A stretch of DNA of 64,000 nucleotides from Burkholderiales bacterium (lineage in GTDB: Bacteria; Pseudomonadota; Gammaproteobacteria; Burkholderiales; SG8-41): contig JAIEPF010000007.1 of NCBI GenBank assembly GCA_019749945.1, positions 1 to 64,000 on the forward strand. The letters are read 5' to 3'. Positions 42,326 to 51,907 of this stretch are shown piece by piece. The notes beneath the pieces were generated by a model, which was not told the origin of the DNA, did not search any database, and saw only the letters and a program-made list of their open reading frames with translations. Position 1 is the stretch's first letter; each line of letters starts with the position of its first letter. A program made the position numbers and the translations under genes.

Positions 42326-44395
42326 TCAGGTTGCTTCGCTGACCACGTTGTCACCCCGCAGGTGCGGGTAACGCACATGTTCCACCAGCTCCTGGGTTTC
42401 CTTGTCCGGCGCTTTGGTCAGCAGGCTCACCACAACAATCGTGAGCAATCCGATCGGCAGGCCGAATACCCCCGCCGAGATCGGGTTCAGGCCGAACCAC
42501 AGATCCATCTTGGGAACACCCATGTTGGTGAAGAACGGGTAGGTGCGCATCATGTAGTACACGCATACCGACAGCCCCGCGATCATTCCAATGATGGCCC
42601 CCCACTTGTTGGCACGCTTCCAGAACACACCCAGCACCAGCGGCGGGAAAAACGCCGATGCCGCAAGTGAGAACGCGGCGCCGACCAGGAACAGGATGTC
42701 ACCCGGTTTGAGCGAGGTGACGTAGGCGGCCGTGATGGCCACGACGATCAGCAGGGATTTGGAGATCGTCACCCGTTTGGCGGTCGATGCGCTGGGGTCG
42801 ATCATCTTGTAGTAGAGATCGTGCGACAGCGCATTGGCGATGGTCAGCAGCAGGCCGTCAGCAGTCGACAGCGCAGCAGCCAGGCCGCCGGCCGCCACCA
42901 GGCCCGAGACCACATAGGGCAGTCCGGCGATTTCCGGAGTTGCCAGCACGATCAGGTCACCGCCGATCACCACCTCGGCCCACTGCACGATACCGTCCTT
43001 GTTGAAGTCAGTGATGTTGAGCAGTGTGGGATCCACTTTTGCCCATGCCGCCGCCCAGGCCGGCAGCGTTGCAAACTGGCTGCCGACGAGATTGGTGAAC
43101 ATGTCGTACTTCGCCAGCACCGCGAGGCAGGGTGCCGTGAAATACAGCAGGAAGATGAAAAACAGCGACCAGAACACGGAAACCCGCGCCTGCTGCACGC
43201 TGGGCGTGGTGTAGTAGCGCATCAGGATGTGCGGCAATGCGGCGGTGCCGAACATCATGCAGAACACGATGCCGAGGAAGTTGAGCTTGGCGGTGAAGCG
43301 TGCGGCTTCATCCTTGCCGGGATAGGGATCCGCATGCGACCGGACCGGTGCCGCGCGCGCAGCAAGCCCCTTGTCCTTGTTCCACTGCGCCTTGGCGGCG
43401 GCTTCATCCTTGGGATAGGCAGCCAGCGCTTTTTCGGCGGCGGTCACCTGATCCGCCGGTGCGTTGGCTGCCTTCAGGTCGGCCACGCGTTTGGCGGCGG
43501 CTGCCTGACCGTCGGCGTAGGCCTTGGCCGGGTCTTTCAGCGCGGCATTGGCCGAGTCGGCGCGATCCTTGAAAATCTTGCGGACTTCCAGTTCCTTGGG
43601 ATCGCTGTTGATTTTTTTCTCGAGCTCGCCGACTTTTTGCAGCGTGATGCCGTAGGCGAATTGCGGCACCGGGATGCCGGTATGTTTCATGCCCAGCCAG
43701 ACCACGGGAGTCAGGTAGGCGATGATCAGGATGATGTACTGCGCAACCTGGGTCCAGGTCACCGCCTTCATCCCGCCCAGCATCGAACACACCAGAATGC
43801 CGCCCAGACCGACGAACACCCCGATGCCGAATTCCAGGCCGGTGAAGCGGCTGGTGATCAGGCCTACGCCGTAAATCTGCGCAACGACGTATACGAAAGA
43901 GCAGGTGATCGCGGCGATGATGCCGATGGTGCGGATGATGTTGCCGCCGTACCGTGCGCCGAGGAAGTCGGGAATCGTGAACTGGCCGAACTTGCGCAGG
44001 TAGGGTGCGAGGAACAGTGCCACCAGGCAATAACCGCCGGTCCAGCCCATGACGAAGGCCAGCCCGTCAAAACCGGCGAGGAACAGCGTGCCGGCCATGC
44101 CGATGAAGGAGGCGGCGCTCATCCAGTCCGCGCCGGTCGCCATGCCGTTGAAAAACGCCGGCACCCGGCGTCCCGCGACATAGTATTCCGACACTTCGGC
44201 GGTGCGGCTCATGATGCCGATGCCGGCATAGAGTGCGATGGTGGCGAACAGGAAGCTGTAGCCGATCCACTGGCGGGACATGCCCATCTGTTCGGCGATG
44301 GCCAGCGTCACCAGAAAAAGGAGGAACCCCCCGGTATAAAAGGAGTAATACTTCTTCAGCTGCGAATTGAATGCGGAGTGAGAAAAGCTGCTCAT
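42326..44395 (-). CDS. Sodium:solute (acetate-type) symporter, VC_2705-like subfamily
   Basis: This 689-residue inner-membrane transporter of the SSS/ActP family has about 13 hydrophobic helices. The N-terminal half contains EVSEYYVAGRRVPAFFNGMA and ADWMSAASFIGMAG, the family's core. Residues about 256-368 form a hydrophilic Ala/Lys/Asp-rich insertion with coiled-coil character. It overlaps the DUF4212 gene by 4 bp, the usual two-component arrangement. Acs, a sensor kinase and two response regulators lie within 7 kb, so acetate or another short carboxylate is the likely substrate. Confidence 0.92.
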   Translation of the reverse strand: MSSFSHSAFNSQLKKYYSFYTGGFLLFLVTLAIAEQMGMSRQWIGYSFLFATIALYAGIGIMSRTAEVSEYYVAGRRVPAFFNGMATGADWMSAASFIGMAGTLFLAGFDGLAFVMGWTGGYCLVALFLAPYLRKFGQFTIPDFLGARYGGNIIRTIGIIAAITCSFVYVVAQIYGVGLITSRFTGLEFGIGVFVGLGGILVCSMLGGMKAVTWTQVAQYIILIIAYLTPVVWLGMKHTGIPVPQFAYGITLQKVGELEKKINSDPKELEVRKIFKDRADSANAALKDPAKAYADGQAAAAKRVADLKAANAPADQVTAAEKALAAYPKDEAAAKAQWNKDKGLAARAAPVRSHADPYPGKDEAARFTAKLNFLGIVFCMMFGTAALPHILMRYYTTPSVQQARVSVFWSLFFIFLLYFTAPCLAVLAKYDMFTNLVGSQFATLPAWAAAWAKVDPTLLNITDFNKDGIVQWAEVVIGGDLIVLATPEIAGLPYVVSGLVAAGGLAAALSTADGLLLTIANALSHDLYYKMIDPSASTAKRVTISKSLLIVVAITAAYVTSLKPGDILFLVGAAFSLAASAFFPPLVLGVFWKRANKWGAIIGMIAGLSVCVYYMMRTYPFFTNMGVPKMDLWFGLNPISAGVFGLPIGLLTIVVVSLLTKAPDKETQELVEHVRYPHLRGDNVVSEAT

Positions 44396-44658
44396 CCCAG
44401 GTCTCCTTCGTCAACGTTGTATTCTTTGTCGAGCTTGCCCGTGTACCAGGCGTAGAAGCCGATGATCGCAACATAGATCGCCAGCGAACCCTGGGCGGAC
44501 ATGTAGAAGCCGAGCGGGAAGCCGAGGAAGGTGACTGCGTTCAGTTCGCGCGCATACCAGCCTTCGACGAACGTGACCAGGAACCAGATGCCCAGCAGAA
44601 TGGCGGTGATGACGAGGTTTTTGCGCCAGTATTCGTGGTGCCTTTGGGATAACTCCAT
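44392..44658 (-). CDS. DUF4212 small symporter subunit
   Basis: This 88-residue protein has two transmembrane helices (about 15-37 and 53-75), with LSQRHHEYWRKNL at the N-terminus and GFYAWYTGKLDKEYNVDE at the end. These are the landmarks of DUF4212, always found before VC_2705-type symporters. GGAGGGATG lies upstream. It is translationally coupled to the symporter by an ATGA overlap and probably helps it assemble. Confidence 0.92.
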   Translation of the reverse strand: MELSQRHHEYWRKNLVITAILLGIWFLVTFVEGWYARELNAVTFLGFPLGFYMSAQGSLAIYVAIIGFYAWYTGKLDKEYNVDEGDLG

Positions 44659-44825
44659 ACATCCCTCCTTTGGTTGAAAATGCCGTGGGGGATGTCGCGG
44701 GTATGTGGATTCCCGGTTTTTTGTGACTTTTCCCCGCAGTCATCCTATTCAAAAATACTTACAAAATCCTGAACCCCGGCCCTACAATGACTTGTCGCGC
44801 TGCAGCACAAAAATAATAAATGCCG

Positions 44826-44857
44826 CATTATAATATTGTTTAAAAACAATAGCTTAT
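44826..44857 (-). repeat. AT-rich island, copy v
   Basis: The minus strand reads ATAAGCTATTGTTTTTAAAC, in the divergent gap between DUF4212 and the OmpR-type regulator. Confidence 0.5.
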
Positions 44858-44881
44858 GACTACTTCGGGAGCAGGGAGAGC

Positions 44882-45553
44882 ATGCGCATACTGATCAGCG
44901 AGGATGATGCTGCGCTGGCCGAAGCCCTGCGCTTTGCGCTGACCCAGGCGGGGTTTGCCGTCGATTGGGTAGACAACGGCCTGGCCGCCGACGAGGCGCT
45001 GAAGACGGCCGGGTTCGGCTTGCTGATCCTTGATCTGGGCTTGCCCAAACTCGATGGACTGGAAGTGCTGCGCCGCCTGCGCCGCCGCAACGATGCCTTG
45101 CCGGTGCTGATCCTGTCGGGGCGTGAACAGCCGGAAGAAAAGGTCGCGGGACTGGACCTCGGCGCCGATGACTATCTGGTCAAGCCGTTCAGCCTCAATG
45201 AGCTGCAGGCAAGGGTGCGCGCATTGTTGCGCCGCGGTCACGGCACGACGGCGCCGGTGCTGACTTACCGCGATCTGAGTTTTGACCCGGTTGCACGCAC
45301 CGCCGCCATTCGCGGCCACGCCCTGTCGCTGTCGGTGCATGAGATGAGCGTGCTGGAAGTGCTGATGCGGCGCTTCGGCCGCGTCGTCAGCAAGGAGCAG
45401 CTGGTCGAGCAGATTTACAACTACGATCAGGAAGTCAGCCACAACGCGATCGAGGTCTATGTGCACCGGCTGCGCAAGAAAATCGCTGACAGCGGACTGA
45501 TGGTGCGCACCCTCTACGGACGCGGTTACGCGCTGGATTACCTGGAGCAGTAA
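44882..45553 (+). CDS. OmpR/QseB-type response regulator
   Basis: This is a 223-residue two-domain regulator. The receiver domain has acidic pocket EDD (7-9), phospho-acceptor Asp51 in LILDLGLPKLDG, and Lys in DDYLVKPFS. The C-terminal winged helix (about 125-220) ends VRTLYGRGYALD, as in QseB and PmrA. No kinase gene follows on its strand. The nearest is the transporter-kinase at 45961-48711, which already has its own receiver. It diverges from the DUF4212/symporter genes and may control them. Confidence 0.92.
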   Translation: MRILISEDDAALAEALRFALTQAGFAVDWVDNGLAADEALKTAGFGLLILDLGLPKLDGLEVLRRLRRRNDALPVLILSGREQPEEKVAGLDLGADDYLVKPFSLNELQARVRALLRRGHGTTAPVLTYRDLSFDPVARTAAIRGHALSLSVHEMSVLEVLMRRFGRVVSKEQLVEQIYNYDQEVSHNAIEVYVHRLRKKIADSGLMVRTLYGRGYALDYLEQ

Positions 45554-45562
45554 CTGCGGACT

Positions 45563-45964
45563 TCAGCCTGCGGATTGCGGCGCACCGTTTCCGGAAAGCA
45601 GGCCGCGTACTTTGTCCATCAGGTCACGCGTCGAGAATGGTTTGGTCAGGTAGGCATCCGCTCCCAGCGCCAGACCGCGGGCGATCTCGGTTTCACGGCC
45701 GCGCGCGGTGACCAGCATGATCCGGGTGCCGCGCAGCGCGGGATTTTCTCGGATCAGCCGGCACAGTTCGAAACCGTCGATCAGGGGCAGCATCACGTCC
45801 AGCAATACCAGGTCGGGCGGCCGCGCCTGCACTTCGCGCAGCGCCGCGGCGCCGTCGCGCGCGGTGGTGACCGCATAACCCTCCTTGCCGAGCAGGAACT
45901 CGAGCGACAGCAGTATGCTTTCCTCGTCCTCGACGATTAATACGCGGGAGGGCGCGGCACTCAT
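45563..45964 (-). CDS. Single-domain response regulator receiver
   Basis: This 133-residue protein is a receiver domain only. Acidic residues EDE (12-14), phospho-acceptor Asp56 in LLDVMLP and Lys in AYLTKPFS are present, and no output domain follows. The start at 45964 overlaps the kinase stop (ATGA), marking it as the kinase's dedicated partner. Without a DNA-binding part it must act by protein contact or phosphorelay. Convergent with the OmpR-type gene, ending 10 bp away. Confidence 0.9.
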   Translation of the reverse strand: MSAAPSRVLIVEDEESILLSLEFLLGKEGYAVTTARDGAAALREVQARPPDLVLLDVMLPLIDGFELCRLIRENPALRGTRIMLVTARGRETEIARGLALGADAYLTKPFSTRDLMDKVRGLLSGNGAPQSAG

Positions 45965-48711
45965 GCGACGAGGTGGTTGGCGCTGTTGTGCGGCAACGGC
46001 AGCGTGAACGAGAATTTCGAGCCGCGGCCCAGGGCGCTTTCCACCCACAGCCGGCCGCCGAAGTGATGAATGATTTCGCGCGAAATGGCGAGCCCCAGGC
46101 CGCTGCCGCGCGGTTTGCCCGCCGGCGTATCGCTGACCTGGCGGAATTTTTCAAATATCACCGCCTGGTCGGCGGGGCTGATGCCGATGCCGTTGTCGGC
46201 GATTTCGATGCGCAGTGCAGCCGCTTCTTCGAACAGCGCAATGCTGACCCGGCTGTCGGGTTTGTCACAGAAGTTGGCGGCATTGGACAGCAGGTTCAGT
46301 GCGACCTGGGTGATACGGTCGCGGTCGGCCATGACCAGCGGCAGCTGCTGCGGAATCTGCAGATCCAGCGTGATGCTCCGTTCCTTGTAGATCTGGCTCA
46401 GCGCGGCGGCGGCGTCTTCCAGCACCTCGCGCATGTCGACTTCACTGGGGTGCCAGTCGGCGGCGCCGGATTCGAGTTTGGCGAGATCCAGCACCTGGTT
46501 GATCAGCCGGGTCAGGCGCTCGGATTCGCGGGTGATGATGCCGAGGAATTTGCTGCGTTGTTCAGGTTCGAGTTGCGGGTTGTCGCTGAGGATTTCGGAA
46601 AACGCCCGGATCGAGGTCAGCGGCGTGCGCAGTTCGTGGGTCACGGTGGAGATGAAATCATCCTTCAGCCGGTCGAGTTCCTGCAATCGCTGGTTGGCGC
46701 CGCGCAGTTCATTGGTGGCGGCCTCAAGCTCGCGTGATTTCTGTTCCAGCTGCCGGCTGTAGGCGAGGGCCTGCGAGGCCTCATCGATGATGGCCATGAC
46801 TTCATCCAGCGCCAGCGGTTCCTCGACCACCACCGAGGCCACCATGTCGCGTGCAGAAGCGCTGCCGATGGCGCCGGCGATTTGTGACTCCACATAATGC
46901 ACCAGCACGGCGTTGGCGGAGACCTGTTCGATGCCGGGGATGCCCTGGCTGCGGGCGTAGGCCGCGAAGGATTCATTGGCGCGTTCCGGACCGATGAAGC
47001 GGCCAAGCAGTGTCTGCAGGTCGGCGACGGTGGCGCTGCCGCGCCAGAAACGCGAGCCGCTGCCGGGGGCGACATGGCGGAACACATCGACGAACAGGTT
47101 GGCCTGGCTGTGTTCGGCTGCGGTGGGCTGCCGCCACAGCGAAAACCCGACATAACAGCCGACATTGGCGATCATGCTCCAGAACAGGCAATGGCTGATG
47201 TCATCGAGGCCGGTGAGCCCGAACAGTTGCTGCGGCTTCAGCAGATCAAAACCCATGATGCCCTCGGTCAGGAAGGTGATCGGCAGCCAGCCCGATTTTG
47301 CGAACGAGGGCAGCAGCAGCGAATACAGCCACACCAGAAAACCCGCGCTCAGGCCGCACAGGGCGCCCAGTCTTGTGCCGCCTTTCCAGAACAGGCCGCC
47401 GAGCATTGCCGGCGCGAACTGGGCGACTGCGGTAAATGAAATCAGGCCGATCGACACCAGCGCATAGGCTTCGCCGGCGAGGTAGAAATAACCGTAACCC
47501 AGCACCAGCACGACGACGATGGCGCTGCGGCGGATGCCGAGCAGCAGGCCGGAGAGGTCGGGGCTTTCGGTCAGGCGCAGGAATTTCCAGCGCAGCAGGA
47601 TCGGCATCACCAGGTCGTTGCAGACCATGGTCGACAGCGCGATGGTTTCGACGATGACCATGCCGGTGGCGGCGGACAGGCCGCCGACGAAAGCAAGCAA
47701 TGCAAGCCATGTTTTCTGCTCCGCCATCGGCAATGTCAGGACAAAAGTATCGGCATCTACGCTGCCCGCCGGAAAATACATCAGTCCGCCGAGCGCGATC
47801 GGCAGCACGAAAATATTGATTGCGAACAGATACAGCGGAAACAGCCAGATCGCCTTGTTCAAATGGCGCTCGTTGACGTTCTCGACGACGGAGACCTGGA
47901 ACTGGCGCGGCAGCAGGATGATCGCCAGCATCGACAGCACGGTCAGTGATGCCCAGGTCGTGTAGTTGCCGGCAGCGCCGCCCTGCACCAGCAGCGCATT
48001 GAGTTCCGGCACTGCCGCAGCCTTGGTAAACACGTCGTCAAAGCCGTCGAACATGCCCCAGGTCACGAACGCGCCGACCGCAAGGAACGCAACCAGCTTG
48101 ACCACCGACTCGAAGGCGATGACCGCGACCAGGCCCTCGTGGCGTTCGGTGGCGTCGAGGTGGCGGGTGCCGAAGAGTATGGTGAACGCGGCCAGCAGCA
48201 TCGCGATGTAGAAGGTGTTGTCCTGCAGGAAGGGCAGCGAGGCGGTGGGCGCCACTGCGTTGGGGTAACGCAGCATGGTCGAAAAACTCGCCGAGATCGC
48301 CTTCAGCTGCAATGCGATGTAGGGCACGATGCCGAGTACGGCGATGATCGTGACCAGTCCGTCCAGCACATGGCTTTTGCCGTAGCGTGAGCCGATAAAG
48401 TCGGCGATGGAAGTGATGCGGTGCGCCTTGCTGATGCGGATCATTTTCAGCAGCACATACCACCACAGCGCGGCCATCAGTGTCGGCCCGAGATAGATCG
48501 GCAGGAAGCCGATGCCGCTGGTCGCCGCGCGGCCGACGCTGCCGTAGAAGGTCCATGACGTGCAGTAGACCGCCAGCGACAGCGTGTAGATGTACGGGTT
48601 GGCGATGATGCTGCGCCCGGCATCGGCGCGTTTGTCGCCGTAATAGGCGATGGCGAACAGCATGCCGACATAGGCAAAGGACAGGACAACGATCAGCGCG
48701 CCGGAGAGCAT
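45961..48711 (-). CDS. Transporter-histidine kinase (CrbS/CbrA-like SSS + STAC + HK)
   Basis: This 916-residue membrane sensor has about 13 transmembrane helices of sodium/solute symporter type (residues 1 to about 550), then a STAC-like linker around 580-650 and a kinase core. His692 in THELRTPL is the phosphorylation site. LLSNAANF, DNGIGIS and GSGLGLA form the ATP site. No PAS domain was noticed. CrbS of Vibrio controls acs and the acetate switch; CbrA of Pseudomonas senses carbon status. Here acs and a symporter flank it. Preceded by a small membrane protein 7 bp upstream. Confidence 0.9.
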   Translation of the reverse strand: MLSGALIVVLSFAYVGMLFAIAYYGDKRADAGRSIIANPYIYTLSLAVYCTSWTFYGSVGRAATSGIGFLPIYLGPTLMAALWWYVLLKMIRISKAHRITSIADFIGSRYGKSHVLDGLVTIIAVLGIVPYIALQLKAISASFSTMLRYPNAVAPTASLPFLQDNTFYIAMLLAAFTILFGTRHLDATERHEGLVAVIAFESVVKLVAFLAVGAFVTWGMFDGFDDVFTKAAAVPELNALLVQGGAAGNYTTWASLTVLSMLAIILLPRQFQVSVVENVNERHLNKAIWLFPLYLFAINIFVLPIALGGLMYFPAGSVDADTFVLTLPMAEQKTWLALLAFVGGLSAATGMVIVETIALSTMVCNDLVMPILLRWKFLRLTESPDLSGLLLGIRRSAIVVVLVLGYGYFYLAGEAYALVSIGLISFTAVAQFAPAMLGGLFWKGGTRLGALCGLSAGFLVWLYSLLLPSFAKSGWLPITFLTEGIMGFDLLKPQQLFGLTGLDDISHCLFWSMIANVGCYVGFSLWRQPTAAEHSQANLFVDVFRHVAPGSGSRFWRGSATVADLQTLLGRFIGPERANESFAAYARSQGIPGIEQVSANAVLVHYVESQIAGAIGSASARDMVASVVVEEPLALDEVMAIIDEASQALAYSRQLEQKSRELEAATNELRGANQRLQELDRLKDDFISTVTHELRTPLTSIRAFSEILSDNPQLEPEQRSKFLGIITRESERLTRLINQVLDLAKLESGAADWHPSEVDMREVLEDAAAALSQIYKERSITLDLQIPQQLPLVMADRDRITQVALNLLSNAANFCDKPDSRVSIALFEEAAALRIEIADNGIGISPADQAVIFEKFRQVSDTPAGKPRGSGLGLAISREIIHHFGGRLWVESALGRGSKFSFTLPLPHNSANHLVA

Positions 48712-48718
48712 GAAGTTA

Positions 48719-48919
48719 TTACTGATCCCTGCCTTCGATGATCAGTGCCATCAGGGCGATGATCACCATCCAGGCGGCGAAGATGTAGCAATAAATCAGC
48801 GGAATACCCCAGAGGCGTGAGTTGCCGGTGAACAGCGCGAGCAGCGGAAAATTGAACAGCAGGCAGCCGAGCAGGAACAACGCCACCAGGCGTTGTCCTT
48901 TGAGGGTGGGGCCTATCAT
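48719..48919 (-). CDS. Small two-helix membrane protein upstream of the kinase
   Basis: This 66-residue protein has two hydrophobic helices (about 11-30 and 37-60), an N-terminal MIGPTLKGQR and a charged end IIEGRDQ. Its place directly before a CbrA/CrbS-type kinase recalls the small CbrX reading frame of Pseudomonas. It may be a regulatory subunit of the sensor. The 7-bp gap implies translational coupling. Function inferred from context only. Confidence 0.8.
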   Translation of the reverse strand: MIGPTLKGQRLVALFLLGCLLFNFPLLALFTGNSRLWGIPLIYCYIFAAWMVIIALMALIIEGRDQ

Positions 48920-48958
48920 GGGTTGCCCTGGCGCGCGGCGGTGGTCCGCGCGGTCGGC

Positions 48959-50944
48959 TTATTTCGGGGTTTGTTTCAACTGGTCGAGTATCGCCGGATT
49001 TTCCAGCGTCGACACGTCCTGCACGATGTCCTCGCCCTTGGCGATCGAGCGCAGCAGCCGGCGCATGATCTTGCCGGAGCGGGTTTTGGGCAGGTTGTCG
49101 CCGAAGCGGATGTCCCGCGGTTTTGCGATCGGGCCGATCTCCTTGCCCACCCAGTCCTGCAGTTCCTTGATGATTTTTTTCGCGGCATCGCCCTCGGGAC
49201 GGGCCTGCTTGAGTACTACGAAGGCGACCACGGCCTCGCCGGTCAGGTCGTCGGGGCGGCCGACCACGGCCGCCTCTGCAACCAGCGCGCTGTTGGCAAC
49301 CAGTGCGGATTCGATTTCCATGGTGCCGAGGCGGTGGCCGGAGACGTTCAGCACGTCATCGATGCGGCCCATGATGCGGATGTAGCCGTCCTCGTCGTAG
49401 GTTGCGCCGTCGCCGGCGAGATAATACTTGCCCTGGAAATCTTCGGGGAAATAGGTTTTCTTGAAGCGTTCCGGGTCACCCCAGATCGTGCGCAGCATCG
49501 ACGGCCAGGGCTTTTTGATGACCAGGATGCCGCCTTTGCCCCTGCCCACCGAGTGACCGGTTTCATCGACGATGTCGGCGATGATGCCGGGCAGCGGCAG
49601 GGTGGCCGAGCCGGGTTTGGTCGGCGTGGCACCGGGCAGCGGGGTGATCATGTGGCCGCCGGTCTCCGTCTGCCACCAGGTATCGACGATCGGGCAGCGC
49701 GTGCCGCCGACCACTTCGTGGTACCACATCCAGGCTTCAGGATTGATCGGTTCACCGACGGTGCCGAGGATGCGCAGGCTCGACAGATCGTATTTTTTCG
49801 GCAGGTCGCCGCCGGCCTTGATCAGCGAACGGATCGCGGTCGGCGCGGTGTAGAACACCGTGACCTTGTGATCCTGGATCATTTTCCAGAACCGGCCGGC
49901 GTCGGGCCAGGTCGGCACACCTTCAAACACGACTTCGGTGCCGCCGCAGGCCAGCGGGCCGTAACAGACATAGGAATGCCCGGTGACCCAGCCGACGTCG
50001 GCGGTGCACCAGAACACGTCGGTCGGTTTGTGGTCGAAGGTCCACTGCATGGTCAGGATGGTCCACAGCAGGTAGCCGCCGGTGGAATGCTGGATGCCCT
50101 TGGGTTTGCCGGTGGAACCGGAGGTGTAGAGGATGAACAGCGGATGTTCCGCATCCACCCATTCCGGTTCGCAGGTTTCCGCCTGGCCTTTGACCAGGTC
50201 GTGCAGCCAGACGTCGACTTTTGCGTTCCAGTTGACCTTGCCGCCGGTGCGCTGGTAGACCACGACCGTCTTGATCGATTCGCAGCCGCCGAGGGCGATG
50301 CCGTCATCAACTGCGGCCTTCAGCGCGATGGCCTTGCCGCCGCGCATCTGTTCATCGGCCGTCAGCACGGCGACGGCGCCGGCGTCGATAATGCGTTCCT
50401 GCAGGCTTTTCGCCGAAAAGCCGCCGAACACCACGGAATGGATGGCGCCGATACGGGCGCAGGCCTGCATCGCGACAATGGCCTCGATCGACATCGGCAT
50501 GTAGATGATGACGCGGTCGCCTTTTTTGATGCCGCGCGATTTGAGACCGTTGGCCAGCATGCAGGTGCGGCGATGCAGATCGCGGTATGAGGCGCAGGTG
50601 ACCTTGCCGTCATCCGCTTCGAAAATGACCGCGGTTTTGTCGGGCTGGGTCTGCAGGTGCCGATCCAGGCAGTTGTACGAGGCGTTCAGCGTGCCGTCGG
50701 CGAACCAGCGGAAAAATGGTGCCTTTGAGCCATCGAAGGCCTGGGTAAACGGTTTTTTCCACAACAGGTGTTTGCGCGCGAGATCCGCCCAGAAGCCGGT
50801 ATAGTCTTTTTCGGCGGCAGCGCACAGCGCGCGGTAGGCATCCATGCCGGAAATATTGGCCTGCGCGACCATTTGCGCATTCGGCGGGAAAACGCGGCTT
50901 TCCTGCAGGACTGATTCTATGGTTCCCGACGCTGGGCTGGACAT
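48959..50944 (-). CDS. acs: Acetyl-CoA synthetase (AMP-forming)
   Basis: This 661-residue enzyme makes acetyl-CoA from acetate, ATP and CoA through acetyl-[14 protein letters not shown] is the ATP loop, WWQTETGG the acyl pocket region, [15 protein letters not shown] the hinge, and [11 protein letters not shown] holds the Lys that is inactivated by acetylation in known Acs proteins. Length is typical. Propionate use cannot be excluded. It lies beside the CrbS-like kinase operon (40-bp gap) and near the symporter. Confidence 0.95.
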   Translation of the reverse strand: MSSPASGTIESVLQESRVFPPNAQMVAQANISGMDAYRALCAAAEKDYTGFWADLARKHLLWKKPFTQAFDGSKAPFFRWFADGTLNASYNCLDRHLQTQPDKTAVIFEADDGKVTCASYRDLHRRTCMLANGLKSRGIKKGDRVIIYMPMSIEAIVAMQACARIGAIHSVVFGGFSAKSLQERIIDAGAVAVLTADEQMRGGKAIALKAAVDDGIALGGCESIKTVVVYQRTGGKVNWNAKVDVWLHDLVKGQAETCEPEWVDAEHPLFILYTSGSTGKPKGIQHSTGGYLLWTILTMQWTFDHKPTDVFWCTADVGWVTGHSYVCYGPLACGGTEVVFEGVPTWPDAGRFWKMIQDHKVTVFYTAPTAIRSLIKAGGDLPKKYDLSSLRILGTVGEPINPEAWMWYHEVVGGTRCPIVDTWWQTETGGHMITPLPGATPTKPGSATLPLPGIIADIVDETGHSVGRGKGGILVIKKPWPSMLRTIWGDPERFKKTYFPEDFQGKYYLAGDGATYDEDGYIRIMGRIDDVLNVSGHRLGTMEIESALVANSALVAEAAVVGRPDDLTGEAVVAFVVLKQARPEGDAAKKIIKELQDWVGKEIGPIAKPRDIRFGDNLPKTRSGKIMRRLLRSIAKGEDIVQDVSTLENPAILDQLKQTPK

Positions 50945-51138
50945 GACACTCCTCCGCTAACCGTTATTCCGAAGATGATGGTGAGTGCCGTCGGTGATTG
51001 TGGCGCCGGCCAGTGCCACATCCCGATGCACCGCTTTTATACGCTATAAAATCATTAACGCCCCTGTCTTGTAAAGCCGCGATGGTCTGCTGCCCGTGGT
51101 GTTTATCCGGATTCGCGGGCATACTTACGACTTGCTTA

Positions 51139-51236
51139 CGGCGGGCCTCCCCGCATCGCATGGTAGTGAACCTGGTCAGGTCCGGAAGGAAGCAGCCACA
51201 GCTATTTAATGCGAGTGCCGGGGGTTAGGCTCGCCA
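51139..51236 (+). ncRNA. ffs: Signal recognition particle 4.5S RNA
   Basis: The invariant domain IV core GGTCAGGTCCGGAAGGAAGC and the tail AGCAGCC are present, enclosed by long pairing arms: GGCGGGCCTCC at the 5' end with GGGGGTTAGGCTCGCC at the 3' end. Location shortly upstream of dnaX is common in betaproteobacteria. The exact ends are estimated from pairing. With Ffh it targets membrane proteins. Confidence 0.95.
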
Positions 51237-51277
51237 CCCAATTTGACAGGGGCGGACGGCGTGGCCGTCCGATAGGT

Positions 51278-51823
51278 TTGGCCATAACAAGAAAAACAGT
51301 GCGCAGCGCGTGTTTTGCCGCCGTGCTGGCGATGTCGGTTGTTCAGTCCTCGCATGCCGTGGACGGCCTGGCGTTCGAGTCCGGGCAGGAGCATCGCACC
51401 GACATGTGGCGTGTCGGCGCACAGTGGCAATGGTCCCAGCGCTGGCTTCAGGGTGGACAGTGGCATCTGGGCGGTTACTGGGACCTCGGTCTCGCGCAAT
51501 GGGAGCAGTCCGCCCCGGGCACGCGCAACCGGCTGCTGGAGCTCGGTCTGACCCCGGTGTTCCGGCTGCAGGCCAATGATTTGCGCGGGGTTTATCTCGA
51601 GGCCGGCGTCGGCATCCACCTGCTGGAGACGACCAGTCTCGGCAATAAACGTTTCAGTACTGCTTTCCAGTTCGGCGACCACCTCGGTTTCGGCTACCGT
51701 TTTGGCCGCCGCGGCGAGTTCGACGTCGGCTACCGCTATCAGCATTTGTCCAACGCCGACATCAAGCTTCCCAACAGCGGTCTCGACTCCAATCAGATCC
51801 GGCTGCAGTACTGGTTCCGCTAG
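51278..51823 (+). CDS. PagL-like lipid A 3-O-deacylase (acyloxyacyl hydrolase)
   Basis: This is a roughly 181-residue outer-membrane beta-barrel. The start is uncertain: ATG 51209 lies inside ffs, so TTG 51278 (AITRKTVRSACFAAVLAM signal peptide, cleaved at SSHA) is chosen; GTG 51299 is possible. The catalytic His and Ser of PagL appear in YQHLSNAD (His156, Ser158 from this start), with Asp170 where PagL has a Glu. Alternating aromatic strands end in QYWFR, a barrel-assembly signal. It would trim lipid A acyl chains. Confidence 0.82.
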   Translation: MAITRKTVRSACFAAVLAMSVVQSSHAVDGLAFESGQEHRTDMWRVGAQWQWSQRWLQGGQWHLGGYWDLGLAQWEQSAPGTRNRLLELGLTPVFRLQANDLRGVYLEAGVGIHLLETTSLGNKRFSTAFQFGDHLGFGYRFGRRGEFDVGYRYQHLSNADIKLPNSGLDSNQIRLQYWFR

Positions 51824-51907
51824 CGGACCGCCCGGCGGCTTTGCCGGTAAAATGGCGGCTGTGACAGATTATTTCCCAACCCATTTTTCCCATTACCGCG
51901 AGTCGCC

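Noticed and set aside
42821..44455. 544-codon plus-strand frame
   Set aside because: Antisense shadow of the solute symporter gene.
48893..50590. 565-codon plus-strand frame
   Set aside because: Antisense to acs over nearly its whole length; composition is that of a shadow and no motif is present.
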